Shown here: one piece after another, positions 22,057 to 34,569 of the stretch
Numbering within the stretch: position 1 is the first letter of the stretch
How the letters are laid out: every line of letters begins with the position of its first letter
Assembly (NCBI RefSeq): GCF_020382885.2
Contig: NC_058494.1
Span: 11,302,001-11,366,000 of the forward strand
DNA from: Scatophagus argus
Taxonomy: Eukaryota; Chordata; Actinopteri; Scatophagidae
Direction of reading: 5' to 3'
DNA length: 64,000 nt
Program-made: the position numbers and the translations under genes
Notes under the pieces: generated by a model
Databases searched by the model: none
Told to the model about the DNA's origin: nothing
The model's input: only the letters and a program-made list of their open reading frames with translations

Positions 22057-23407
22057 ATGCCTGCCAGACAGACGGCCATGTTTCTAGTGGCAGTGGTCCT
22101 TCCAGGCCTCATTCACTGCTTCCAACCATTCTTCGCAGTCGATGAAACTTCCATCACTCATCGTGACATCACTCGAAGGGCGGTTCTGAGAAAGATAGCG
22201 GAGGTCTGCCGAGACATTGCTGCCTCTGAGGGACGGGACTTCAGCCTGATTGTGAGACCATCATAAAGGATACTGGACAGGGAAACACAATTATATTCAG
22301 TTGAAGCTGTAAAATGTAGTATTTGAAAATTGAAAAAAAGGAAGTTTTGAATCCAGTTTTGACCGAATTTCAAAATGGAACAAGTGAGATTATCTCAAAA
22401 TTTTGTTTTATTATGTGTAATCATTAATATTCCTGGCCTTTTCCTCATGTCTGGCATCTGTCTTTGTGCCAGTCATCATGCATCAGTTCTCCACATCTAA
22501 TGGTGAACTGTCCAATTAAACAATATTAAATATAAAGACAGGATTAGACAATACCTTGAGAGTAGAGTTTGTTTTATAAGTGCTAATGTTTTCAGTGAAT
22601 GACTTAATTCTTTGTCCCCAGATTAATGACAACCTCTCAGTTGCCCAGGTGCAAAAAGCCTGTTCCTCCTCACCCACATCCACATCTCCCCTCTCCACTG
22701 ACATGTTACAAACTGCCATAGATGAGATCTACTACAGCAATGGGAATGTGGATTCCTCACTGGCACTGAGAGTGGAGTACCATTTTGACGATGAGACCTT
22801 CCAAGAAGGACGAAATATCATCACAGCTGGTGCCTTTTTATTTTATTTTATTTTATTTTATGTTATTACCTATTTTGTCTGAAGAATTGTTTTTCTGAAG
22901 CATTATCTTGCTTCACCATTTTTTTCTTCTATTAAACCTGGGGTGTTTCACATAAATTAACATCTGCCACATTCGAGTACTTTCCAAAGTATTATCAAGT
23001 ATTGCATGCATTACATTTTTGATGTGATAAATGCAGATGTGCACAGGTACAAGCAAGTCTTTACCAACAATCTTTAAACTGAACTGACTATACTTAATCA
23101 CTGTAGTCAGTTACAGGTCACTGACAATCATTTCATTTAATAGTCCATGCTGCTTGTATGACTAAAAGCTGTGTTAGATAGTTTAACTGCTAAAAAAAAA
23201 TAGCAGAGAAATGAGCAATTTTCAGCAGAGAAAATTTCAATGCAGCATTGTAACATAACCACTGTTACATTTTTCTGTTGAGGTGTGTCCTCTGTGAAGG
23301 CCAATGTGAAGCTGGGAAACGTTGATGCAGGGAGGCAGACACTTGGGCAAGTTTGTCATACTCTGCAGGTGAGGCTGATCATTATTTTGTTATCAGAGTA
23401 CAGACAG

Positions 23408-23451
<44 letters not shown>

Positions 23452-26400
23452 GTGGGTGGAGCTTGCAGAAAAATTAAGCCAATTTGGAAGTGATTTAAAC
23501 CTTCATTTTTTTTTTCTAATGACAGAAAGGTGACAACTCCATTGGTTTCAAAAAGAAGTCAGATTGCATGTAAGCTTGTGAGAAAATGAACCTACTTCTC
23601 ACTTGATTTTATTTCCTGAGTCAATGGTTTCATAATGAGTTTATGGTCTCACTTGCGAATCTCCAGTCTCTCTCCAGTCTCTTTAGCATGGCACAAAGTT
23701 CATTTTGTGAATTATGGTCCCATTCCGAGTAAAATGGACAATAAAGCATTGCAGGCTTTAGGATATGGCTAACTTTTAATTGGCAAGTCACTCCCACAGT
23801 GTGTCGTGTCAGATATTATCAGAATAGAGGAGCAGAAAAGAGTATCCTCCCCATCTTCATTCTTCATCCTCTCATCCAAATATGGTGTCATCTGCTTTCA
23901 TCAACAAGATGCCAATGGCCTTAATGCCACTTTTTTTTTTTTTTAATAATAACATATTCTTTATATCAAGGACTTCTACAGTCACAGTAACTGGGTGGAG
24001 CTGGGCAAAACCACCCCTTACAGCACTCTGATCAAACCAGACGAGCCCCTGGAGAACTTAGCAGGTAGGAGCCTCTTGTCATAGTGGAATGTATGGTTTA
24101 AACATCAACACAGAGTGAGAGAGCATATTATTTGTCACCATAAAGCACCACACCCTGCACAACTAAAGAAATCCAGCCCTGTCCCAGCCCCGGCTCAACA
24201 AACTGACCAGGATGAGAACACTAGATCAGTTATAACGTCTCTGAAGCACATTCTTTCTGATGTGCACAAAATCACAAAACACACACACAAGCAAGCAAAG
24301 AATTTCCAAGCAAAGAACAAAGAGATACAAATACTACTTGTCACAAAGTGTCGCTGACCAAGAGGGCTGAACCCTATTACAGAGTCACAAGAAGAGGCAG
24401 GAGTCCAAAATAATAATCTTTTAATTATATCAAAAAACTAAAAATCACACATTTTCTGTGGCAAGGGATCAAGGAAAAACTGTGGCGACAAAATACATGG
24501 CATGACGAGACAAGACAAAACAATTCCTGGCATGACGAGACAAAACAATTCATGGCATGACAAGGAACAACAAACTGACAAAGTGTGACAGGGAAGACGA
24601 GGACTAAATAGACAAGATAACAAGAGACAGGTGAAACACATCAGGGAGGAGTAAGCAACAGGATAAATTAACACAAAGCTACATGAAACAGAGACATACA
24701 AAGGAAGTGACGCTTTCAAAATAAAAGAGGACATGACAAAAAACCTGGAACATAACACATGGAAACAAATACACATGAAACAAGACAAAAATGAAACATG
24801 ACAAGTGGACCAGAAAACAAAAGACGAGACACAACCAAAACCAACACAGCACGACACTACTTAACAGTGTCACCAACAATCATGCTCACAAATATTAATA
24901 TTGACTCATGGAAGCACAATGCAGGGCGGTACGGTGGTGCAGTGATTAGCACTGTCACATAGCAAGAGGGTTCCAGGTTCGAATCCCGGTCTGGGTCCTT
25001 GTATGTGGAGTTTGCATGTTCTCCGTGTGCCTGTGTGGGTTTTCTCCGGGTTCTCTAGCTTCCTCCCACAATCCCAAAAACATGCATATTAGGTTCATTG
25101 GCTACCCTACATTGCCCCTAGGTGTGAGTGTGTGGTTGTCTGTGTACCCCGCCTCTCGCCCGTAATTAGCTGGGATAGGCTCCAGTCCCCCATGAGCCTC
25201 AGGGATAAGCAGTATAGAAAATGGACGGATGGATAGATGGATGGAAGCACAATTCAGTCATGTTAAAGAACAGCAGCAGCAAAGATGTAAGAAAAAAAGA
25301 CACAGCTTTTGGTGATGTTACCTTTACAGAAACTGAAGAAAAAAGTCTCAAAAAAACTCAGCAACTTCACCAACTTGGTAATGTTTAATTAAAAGAAAGA
25401 CACTCTTGAAGAGTGCAAAAAATTAGCTCCATACATTCCATACACCCAAGTTTTCCCTGATCCACTGCATGGTCAACTGAACTGTAATGCATGCATGTGA
25501 CTAAAATATTTGCATATGAATACAGTATCAGTCAGTCAAACAGTATTCCATACAGTGGCCTACATGTGCTTTTCACATGTACATGCACAATGAAAGGAAA
25601 GTAGACAAGTGAGGCAGAGGTCAACCCAGGCCTAATCTATGAAAAAAATGGCCTGAACCCATCTTATGTTGAGTCAGCAGGCCTCTAATACACACCAATC
25701 CACATATGGTAATCGGTTAATTGTTACTCAGTATACACACAATAACAGTTTAGTACAACCAAGGCTGAACTATCAACAGAGCATTAATTAGACTGAGGCC
25801 AAATATTTCAGACATGTTTCTTCCTAGATGGATTACTGTATGATTTTTGCCATATGTTAACCCTATCTTACTGTGTTCCAGGCCCGGAGACTCCAACTTG
25901 TAGGAGCTGCACAGGAACTACTTGTACTGACAACATTCTGCCTGAAGTCCTGTCGCAGGGGCTTCTCACTTCAGGCTACTTCAACATTCGCTCCTCTGCA
26001 AAACCTGCAGGTAACTTTTATTTGTCTTTTCTTGTATGATATGCTAAGGTAACTCATGTCATGGTTAGTCATTTGTTTATATGTAGGTTTGGTGATCGTT
26101 AGCTTTCCAACTGGCTGCCAGTAGCCTACAGAATTTATCAGATCCTCACTGGAAAAATGATAATAAAAAAAAAAAAACAATCACCATCAAACTTAGATAT
26201 CATCAAAGCAATGCATACCCATAAGCTTTAATTATTAATTAGGTACTTCTCTGTCATCTCCGTTGGGTGGTACAAAATCTGAGCTTGTTGATATTTCTGC
26301 TCTGAGGTAAATGTAGCCATGGTGGATTTTTTGACAAGACAAGCAAAAAGGACCCAGTGGGGGGCATCAATAAGGATGCTGTTGAGTCCGATCATGGCTC

Positions 26401-29400
26401 ACTTCACAACAAAGCAGCAAACTTGGCAGTAGATGCCACCATGGAGCTGCTGGAGGACATCAGAGTAGCTGTTGGAGACAAGGACTTCCTACGGTATGGG
26501 CCACCTTTACCTGAGCCATTTTGTTTACCTATATAGTGTACATATAGGGAAGCTTTAACATCAAGTTAAAGATGAAGAGTATAATCAATCTGATCATGAC
26601 TGCTGGGTCTTGCACCATGCAGAGCTCTGGCAGGTTGGATTTACATGTTAATATATCTCTTCACAAATTTCCATTGGTTCAACCAAAAACAGATTGTAAG
26701 TAACATACCAGAATATTTACAACACTTGGGCTGATCCAGTTGTACTAGCACGCTCTGCTTCTGAACACTTTGTGCTCATAAGGCGCTAAATGACCACTAT
26801 AATACAATGTTGCTTAGGCATGAAGTTGAAAAATGTGGAATACCTGTTTAACATGAGGAATTAATGTTTTGTCTCTCCCTCTCTCTCGTGTTCCTGCAGA
26901 CTGATGGGCCTCTCCCAGTCCTCTGTGCTGTGTTTTGTCATTGACACCACAGGAAGCATGAGTGACGACATAGCTGAGGCGAAGAGAGTTTCCTTTGACA
27001 TCATTGATCGTAAGAGAGGAACACCACAAGAGCCCTCTGCCTACATACTGGTGCCTTTCAACGACCCAGGTAGGTACCTTGAATCTTTATGAATGTGGTT
27101 ATCAATTAAAGTACGGTTAGTTCTATGGAGAAAGCAAAAACACAGAGAAACCTTTATCTACTATCTACTATAGATTTTGGACCTGTGATAAAGACAACTG
27201 ATGCAGACATCTTCAAAGACCACATCAGCAGGATCATCCCAAATGGAGGAGGGGACAACCCAGAGTTGTGTCTGTCTGGACTACGGGTGTGTCCATGGTT
27301 GTCTACATGTACAAACTTTTAATAATTACTTTTAGTATTTAAATTGTTTTCTTGGAGTTATGGATTTGAACAAAAGAGTTCTGTGAAGGACATATGATGA
27401 TGACATCATCACATGACTCCTTACACAATAATTGAATTAACTCCCCTCAGATTTTTAGTCTCACAGATCAATGAATGAATAACCCTCTCCCATACATGAC
27501 TGACAGCTTGCCCTGACTGCTGCTCCACGCTCCTCTGAGATCTTCGTTTTTACGGACGCTCCAGCCAAAGATTTCCATCTGAAAAGCACCGTCACTGCTC
27601 TTATAGAGAACACCAAGTCTCAGGTAACTGTGTAGTTATCATTTTTCCCTTCAGATGTAAATGTGGCGTATAAAGCAGAAGTTAAATAGAATGTAAACAC
27701 ATGTGTTTATATGCAAACACACTGTCAAAAACTGAAGTGCATTCACAAGAAAGATGCCTCCAAGATACCTGTTACCATCCAGCTTCTGAAAAAGGGCCTC
27801 ACACCAGCGTCTGGAATGTACAATGGATTGTCAGATAACACTTCAATAATGAGTTAACATTTGCAAAACATTTGCATTTAAGGCTTGATAAAATTTTTGT
27901 TCAGTTAGTAAGTGGTGTGTGCCAAACTTGATCTGTCGTTTTCACTTTAGGTGAATTTCATGCTGACAGACGTCCTCTCAAGTCGACGGCGTCGCAGTGA
28001 TCTTCAAAGTTTCGCTTCACGTATCCTGAGCCAATCAGATACCCAGCTGTACCGTGATCTAGCACGATCCTCTGGAGGTCAGGCCATTGAGGTCACCAAG
28101 TCAGACCTCTCTCTGGCTACAAGTGTAATAGAGGATTCATCAGCCAGTGCTGTGGTGGGACATCTAACGAGAAAATGAATAGCTGTCTGAAGATAATGTG
28201 ACAAATTTGCAAATTGTGTACTACAGTATTTTAGGACAAAGTTGAGGACAAATTGTTCACACAAAAAATGTCCCTTCACACTGTTTCCTCTCTCACAGCA
28301 GTTTCTGTCCCTTTCTTCTCCAGGTGACGGTTTTCCAGGTGGTGATGAATCCTGGACGACCTGATAATTTTACTTTTATTGCTGATGCATCAGTAAGCAA
28401 CATGATCATCTACATCACAGGAGCCTCATCTCTCACCTTCAGACTCACCAGCTCCACAGGTTCAGACACATCTGGGACTGCAGTGTTGTTATTGCTATTA
28501 TTATCATCATCTGTCTTGAGATGAAAGAGTTTGTCTGTGGTGGTAGAATAGTTGTCTTTAGATGTCTGTGGTGCAGGCATGTGGAGGCTGCTTATTCTTA
28601 TTTATTAAAAAATTTTGAATGAACATTTTTTCTCTTTGCATAGATTTTGAGATTTCTGCGGCAGGGTAGGGCATATATTTTGTTATCCAAGTGTGTAAAA
28701 GACCCACTGGGCCACCATAGAATAGCATGTCAGTGTTGTGTTTTGCCTCACCAAGCTGTGAGACTACACATACACAGAGGCACAGTGCCAGCACACGGCG
28801 ATAATGATAGGCGCGCATAACAAACTTGGTATCAACAGAGATGAAGCTGTGAGGAGGTAGGGGTGGATAGATGGATAGGCCAAACACAGAACTTTCACCC
28901 AGGAGAACAGGGTTCATGTCCCTGTGAATGCAGACCAATCTTTTCCTAAAACTAACCAAGTAGTGGGTGACTACACCTAATCAAACTGTGGCCTTCACCT
29001 GATATGTTTCCCAGCATTTTTATTGCTAACTTGACCACAGAATGAGGGTGTGTGCCTTTCAAGCCAATGCAAAACATGATGCTGATACAGTGGACTGGCA
29101 GATCAGTTTTTTACTGGCATAATACCAGATAATTGACCATCTGTGCATGTCATTTAACTCAAACTCAAAATCTGAACAAATTAAAAGAAAATCTACATGG
29201 CTAAATACAAAAGTTGAGGGAGGAATGTTTTTTTTTGTTTTGTTTTGTTTTGTCATTTGGCTGACTTGATATTTCTCTCTCTTCCAGGTGTATCCCAGAG
29301 TTCAAGTCAGTCCAGTGGTCCTCTGGCATCTTTCACCACAGTGGGAAACCTACGTCGGTTGAGCCTCAACATCACTGATCAAACAGGACTTTGGGAAATT

Positions 29401-32400
29401 AGTGTTAACTCTAACAGTCCCTACTCTGTTAAGGTCATTGGTCAGTATTGTGTTGAATGTTTGGATGGAAATTGCTAAAATATATTTAATATCTTTAAGT
29501 TTCTAAGTGTTATTGATCTGTTTTCTGTGTATGTTCATCAGGTCAAAGTTCAGTGAACTTTGTCTATAACCTTGTGGAAGCTCATGAGGGAGCCCACAGT
29601 GGCTTCAGTCTCCAGAGTGGACGCCCTCCTACAGGTCAGGACCAAAATGAAACCAATGAAAGATGAATCCAGTGAAAATCCCTGTCTGAACTGACAGAGG
29701 CCTGAGCTAGCACTGCTCACCATGTCTCTGTTTGGAACTCCCTAAAACTTTGTATTTCTCCTGGGGGCAGCACCTTATACCCTGTGTCACACAGTGTTGT
29801 GAAGACTTCTGCGTTGGAGATTAGCTCCCACTGATAAGTTTTTTCTTCATTTTTATTGTTTTCAACATTGTATATTAACACTGAAGACTATGACATTATG
29901 ACAAATATGGAATTATGTAATCAACAAAAATGTGTTAAATAACCCAGAATATATTTTGTATTTTCGATTCTTCAAAGTAGCCACATTTTCCTTTGATGAC
30001 AGCTTTGCACACTCATGGCATTCTCTCAATCAGCCTCATGAGGCAGTCATCTGGAATGGTCCCAGAGGTGTTGAGTACGTGTTGGCTGCTTTTCCTTCAC
30101 TCTCCACAGGCCAACTCATGCCAAACCATCTCATTTGGATTTAGACTGGGTGATTGTGAAGGCCAGGTCATCTGATGCAGCACTCCTCACCTTCTTAGAC
30201 AAATAGTCTTTACATTAAGTGGAGGTGTATTTGGAGTCATTATCCTGTTGGAAAACAAATGATGGTCCCACTAAGTGCAAACCAGATGGGATGGCATGTT
30301 GCTGCAAAATGTTGTGGTAGCCATGCTGGTCACCAGCAGAGCACCCCCACACTATGACTCCTCCTGCTCCATGCTCCATGCACAGTGGGAGCCACACATT
30401 CAGGAACCATTCGTTCACTCTCTCCCATGTCAAGACACAGCGTTTAGACCCAGAAATCTCAAATTCAATCATTCAATCCATTCCTTGTGTTTCTTGGCCC
30501 AAGCAGGTCTCTTTTGTTTGTTGTTCTTCCAAAATAATGGCTTGACTTGGCAGTGGATGTTGAAATATGCCTGCCACTTGAACTCCAAGAAGTATTTATG
30601 TGGGTTCTAATCTGAGTTGCTGTAAATTGGCAGCAGAGGTAGCTCTTGGTCTTCCTTTCATTAGGGGATATATTCGAAGTTCTTAAGGTTTTTTGGTTGA
30701 CTGACCATCATTTCTTTAAGTAATGATGGACTGTCCTTTCACTTTACTTAGACTTACTTAGAGTTTCTTGCTCTAATATGGATTTGTACAGTAGTTAGCA
30801 GTAGCGCTAACAGCGCTATTGACTCTGTACCCACTGATGGTCTAAAGCACTATAAGAAGGCAAAAAAAAAGCTGACATCAAACATAAATGTGGTTGCTTT
30901 GGGCAATCTAAAATATAAAACATATTCTGAGTTGTTTTACACTTTTTGGTTTACTACGTTAAGCCATACGTTTTCTGTCATGGTTTGGTTGTCTTCAGTA
31001 TTAATGTACAATGTTGAAAATAACAAAAATAAAGAAAAACCACTGGAGGAGAAGGTGTGTCCAGACGTTTGACTGGTAGTGTATATAACACAATGAAGGA
31101 AGGGAAAACCCATAATATAACTTTTTTTAAAATGAACCATCAACTATTTTTTCCAGGTCATCTCAATTTTCTTTATTTGTGGGCATTAGATTTAACTCAT
31201 AAATGACATGTCATAATATACTCCTTTCATTCAAATAATAAAAATTCTTCTGCCCTAACTTTCAGGTGGTAATATTACCCTCCTGGTCACTGTGACAGGA
31301 AGTGACACAGTAACAGTCACAGAGATCACGCTGTTTGACAGCTCAGGATCAAGAGAGATCAATGGATCACTACAGGTATGTTACACTTGAGAATGTGGTT
31401 TTGTGTATTATGATGGAAGTATGTGGGATAAATAATCAATTTTTTTCTCTGTTGTCCACAGTCATTAGGAAGTGGTAACTTTCTGGTAAGATTTAGTGCA
31501 GTTCCAGCAGGTGACTATGTGGTTCAACTTAGAGGTCAGGACAGCAGCTCCAGCTCTAGATCAACACCGAGCAGCTTCCAGAGACAGGCGTCCACGCAGA
31601 TCAAGACCTCCAGTGTCTCTGTTACTGTGAGTATGAACACCTTCTGTTTGCTGTCTCAGTGAAACAGAGGGCCAATAACTGACCACTCCACAGCTCCCCA
31701 TAAGTCAAGCCAAAGTCATAAATCCCTCCCCCATCATTTTAGGGCACATCGAAAGAAATTTTTCTCAAATATGATTTCTGTCATTTCGATGCCATCAATG
31801 CAAGATGACTGCGTTTGCATGGGGGATATTTTGCTTCACTTTTAAAGTAGGAGTAAGTGGAAACATTTCATCCACCTTTATATAAGTCAATATTACCTAC
31901 CAGTAAAATCAATGCTTGTATATTCATATACTCAATATATTCCAAAATTTTTCTCTATATATTACTATTATATGTTAGTAAATTTGCTATTTTACTTACA
32001 GATGGAGCAAAGTTCTAAGTTGTAAATTAACTAATAGCTCAAAATGCTGCTGACTGCATGTTATTTTAGAGCAGACAAATATGCTGTGTAATCCATTCTA
32101 TACTCTTATGTTCTTGTACTTTTTTATTTCAAAAGCCTAAATATACCCCAACCTTCTGCGAATCGATCTTAAAACAGCCCCACGCACATGCATCAGATGT
32201 AGAGAACTTGAAAGCCAGGCTAGCCATGCATAGTTACTCATCACTAAGCTATTTTGTAATATGACATAAATGTTTAACCTTCTCTCTTTATTAAAGTTTC
32301 TCTCTTCCACTTTTCCAGGCCCAAGCTGACAACATCAACATAGAACCAGGTTCTACCATCTCCATCCCTTTCACAGTCTCCTCAGACTCAGCTGGGACGT

Positions 32401-33719
32401 TCTCAGTGACTGTCAACAATGACCGGAGCTTTTCCTCCACTTCACCCAGCACTGTCGTGATAACAGCAGAAAGTGGAGGTAAAGCCAATGGCACTGTAAC
32501 CTTAACAACACCAGCCAGTACTGCATCAGGAACAGACGTGACCCTAACCATCGAGGCGCAAAATGCAGCTGGCACCGATACCAATTACGCTGTCCTCAGG
32601 CTCTCTGTGACTGCCAAGGTAAGAGGAAAACATTAACTGGAAAGGGAATGAAGCAGAGTAAATATATTTACTATTGTTAGAAAAAAACTGGATGAATTTC
32701 ATGCTATATACATTTCACATTCATTCTGCGTTGCTAAAACTACAGTGGTCTAGAGAGTACAACATACTGCAACTTTTGCTGAAAAACTAGAAAAAACATC
32801 TTCATTAATTCGTTACTTACTAGGGTCAGCAGTGAGGTTGGCTTTAGGGATGAAAAACTTTTAAGTCTGCAGTGTGTGTGACATTCTAACCATTTTTACA
32901 ACATCAGTACGTCATTGCAAAATAATTTATAACATACAGTTAAATACAAGGTACACAGAGTCCTGAGTTGAAATACTCTTCAGAATTCCTGTAAACCTAA
33001 TTCATTCAGCACCAAAGATTCAATTTAACATCTATTGGGTTATTTCTTTGATGGTACTTGTGTTTTTGTAGTCATTGTATGTACTGTACACGACTCACCA
33101 AAGTTGATTTTAAGGATAACAGATGAAGATACAATACTTTTTATAAGTGTTTAAGTGTGCTGTCCAGGCTCTGCTCCCATTTTTCAGCTTACTTTCCACC
33201 TCCTCTGTTTTCTCTTTCCAGGTGACAGATTTGACCAGTCCAGTGTGCCAGGTAGTCAATATATCAGGTATCTGTCCTGCATCTTCTTCACTCTGTGCTT
33301 TGTCTCAGTGGGAGTTCACTGCTAATCTCACTGATGGCGTCAATGGGACTGGCATTGAGAGCATCACAATCCGCCAAGGGAACGGTATCCTCAACACCAG
33401 CACGGTCGTAGGAACAGGGGGCGAGAACATTACACTGGCTACCTACAGCGCCTCCTGCTGTTCACAGACTGTGGTGCTGGCTGCTGTGGACAAAACAGGA
33501 AATGTGGGGACATGTGTGGGACAGGCTAGGGCACTGACCACACTTGCCCCTGTGACTAATACTACCCCTATTACTACAACTATGACTACAACTGACCCTG
33601 TTACTGCAACTACTCCAATGACTACAGCTGCAGTTGGAACAACATCCACTGGAGGGCACACTTTGACCATATCACACTTCCTCTGGATCAGTGTTGTGGT
33701 TTCTATTCTTTGGCAGTAA
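22057..33719 (+). CDS. vwa7: von Willebrand factor A domain-containing protein 7-like, copy B (17 exons)
   Basis: Exons: 22057-22251, 22622-22829, 23283-23368, 23971-24064, 25882-26010, 26307-26493, 26900-27069, 27174-27286, 27507-27623, 27951-28154, 28324-28459, 29288-29440, 29542-29634, 31266-31375, 31462-31626, 32319-32618, 33222-33719. They sum to 2958 nt (985 residues plus stop). Thirteen internal exons, plus exon 2 and exon 15, equal copy A in length; only exons 1, 16 and 17 differ. Features match copy A: signal peptide, DFYSHSNWVELG, KCSHGG, MIDAS DTTGSMS (residues 315-321), SRRRRS (444-449) and a C-terminal hydrophobic end typical of a GPI signal. Exon 16 is 8 codons shorter. The Thr-rich stalk in exon 17 is about 20 residues longer (APVTNTTPITTTM and so on). 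It is a head-to-tail tandem duplicate of copy A with no disabling change. Function is unknown beyond family-level expectation of a surface or secreted VWA protein. Confidence 0.9.
23409..23451 (+). repeat. (AAT)n microsatellite, intron 3 of copy B
   Basis: About 14 AAT units lie 40 bases after exon 3. They create a false poly-Asn reading frame that continues out of exon 3 and should not be annotated as protein. Confidence 0.95.
24350..24880. repeat. Unclassified A/C-rich interspersed repeat, intron 4 of copy B
   Basis: Repeated GGCATGACGAGACAA and AACATGACA-like units and phrases such as CAGGTGAAACACATCAGGGA recur in teleost introns in my recollection. I cannot name the family or fix its borders. 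The opposite strand is open here only because of base composition. Confidence 0.3.
24921..25242 (+). mobile_element. tRNA-derived SINE with target-site duplication, intron 4 of copy B
   Basis: The head contains A-box-like GTGCAGTGATTAGCACTG and B-box GGTTCGAATCC. A body follows (GTTTGCATGTTCTCC, GGGATAGGCTCCAG) and then a (GGAT)n tail. The element is flanked by matching ATGGAAGCACAAT at 24908-24920 and 25241-25253, a 13-base direct repeat expected of LINE-driven insertion; part of the right copy merges with the tail. It is in sense orientation to the host gene. Confidence 0.82.
29838..31083 (-). mobile_element. Degenerate Tc1-like transposon in intron 13 of copy B
   Basis: The right end on the minus strand reads ACACTACCAGTCAAACGTCT, then GGACACACCTTCTCC, the terminal repeat of a well-known salmonid/teleost Tc1-like family. 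The left end lacks the extreme terminus but keeps inner repeat sequence (TTCTTCAAAGTAGCCACATT near 29970). A transposase fragment at 30472-30215 has VIVWGCSAGDQHGYHNILQQ and FVFQQDNDSKYTS (second catalytic Asp region), with stops elsewhere. Clearly a fossil copy. Confidence 0.78.
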
Positions 33720-34569
33720 AAGAAACAAATCAGACAAATCATTTTTTTTCTCAAATCAACCTTTTTCTCTTTTCACAGTTTGTGTTGAATTTAATTACCA
33801 TTCCTCATGTGAAATCATGGATATTGAATATTTGATTTTCTTGAACGAAAGCATCAACATCATGTGCAACTCTTAATTTCTTGTTGTAGACCTAATTAAG
33901 GTAGTAAGCTCATGTGGAATTGCCTGAAATAGCTACTAGATTTTGGTCCCATTCAGTTCACTAATGACTACTTTTACTTTTGATTCTTTAAATGCATGTT
34001 ACCACTCATATTTTTAACTTCTACTTAAAAGCAAAGTATGTATTTTATGCTGCTATGAATCTCTCAACAAAAATAAAAGACTGTGGGCTCAAGGTTGTTG
34101 TTGTTTCATTGTTAATGATGTATGAAAATCTATCTGAAATGACTCGGGCAAAAATGTTCCTGGATGAGGTAATGTTTAAAGTTTTATTCACATTGCAAAT
34201 AGTTGTGTTCGCTGACTTCCCTTCTCTTTAAGTATAGAGAATGTAGGCCTTTTTCTTCGAACTTGATATTACAGTGTAAAATTACTAAAAGAATTGAAAG
34301 ATCTTGTACTTATACACTGACTGCAACATCATACCATACACAGTCAGCCAAACACTATAACCTGCCTAATTTTGAGTAAGCCCCTCTTTTGCTACCAAAA
34401 CAGACACACACACCTCTGGTCATTCATGTGATAACAAAGAAAATATGATTAATCAAACCAGGTCACCTTCCTCCATAGCTCCATGGTCCATTTCTGATAT
34501 TCACATGGCCACTGAGAGTAACATCAACATATAAATGAAACAGACATGGTGCACAGAATGAATAATGAC
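33720..34569. other. 3' flank shared by copy B and pitpnc1
   Basis: This contains the copy B 3'UTR up to about 34090 and then an AT-rich spacer of about 500 bases. There is no other gene. Confidence 0.5.
34072..34077 (+). terminator. Poly(A) signal of VWA7-like copy B
   Basis: AATAAA in CAACAAAAATAAAAGACTG lies 353 bases after the stop codon, a spacing like that of copy A (302 bases). Confidence 0.6.

Noticed and set aside
23285..23533. ORF with a poly-Asn tract
   Set aside because: The Asn run comes from an (AAT)n intronic microsatellite beyond the exon 3 donor.
24438..24879. Cys/Ser-rich hydrophobic minus ORFs
   Set aside because: They are explained by the biased AAACATGACA-type repeat; no start context, splice support or family match.
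24930..24985. Possible tRNA gene (A and B box-like motifs)
   Set aside because: The motifs belong to a SINE head, followed by a SINE body, tail and target-site duplication; no cloverleaf was evident.
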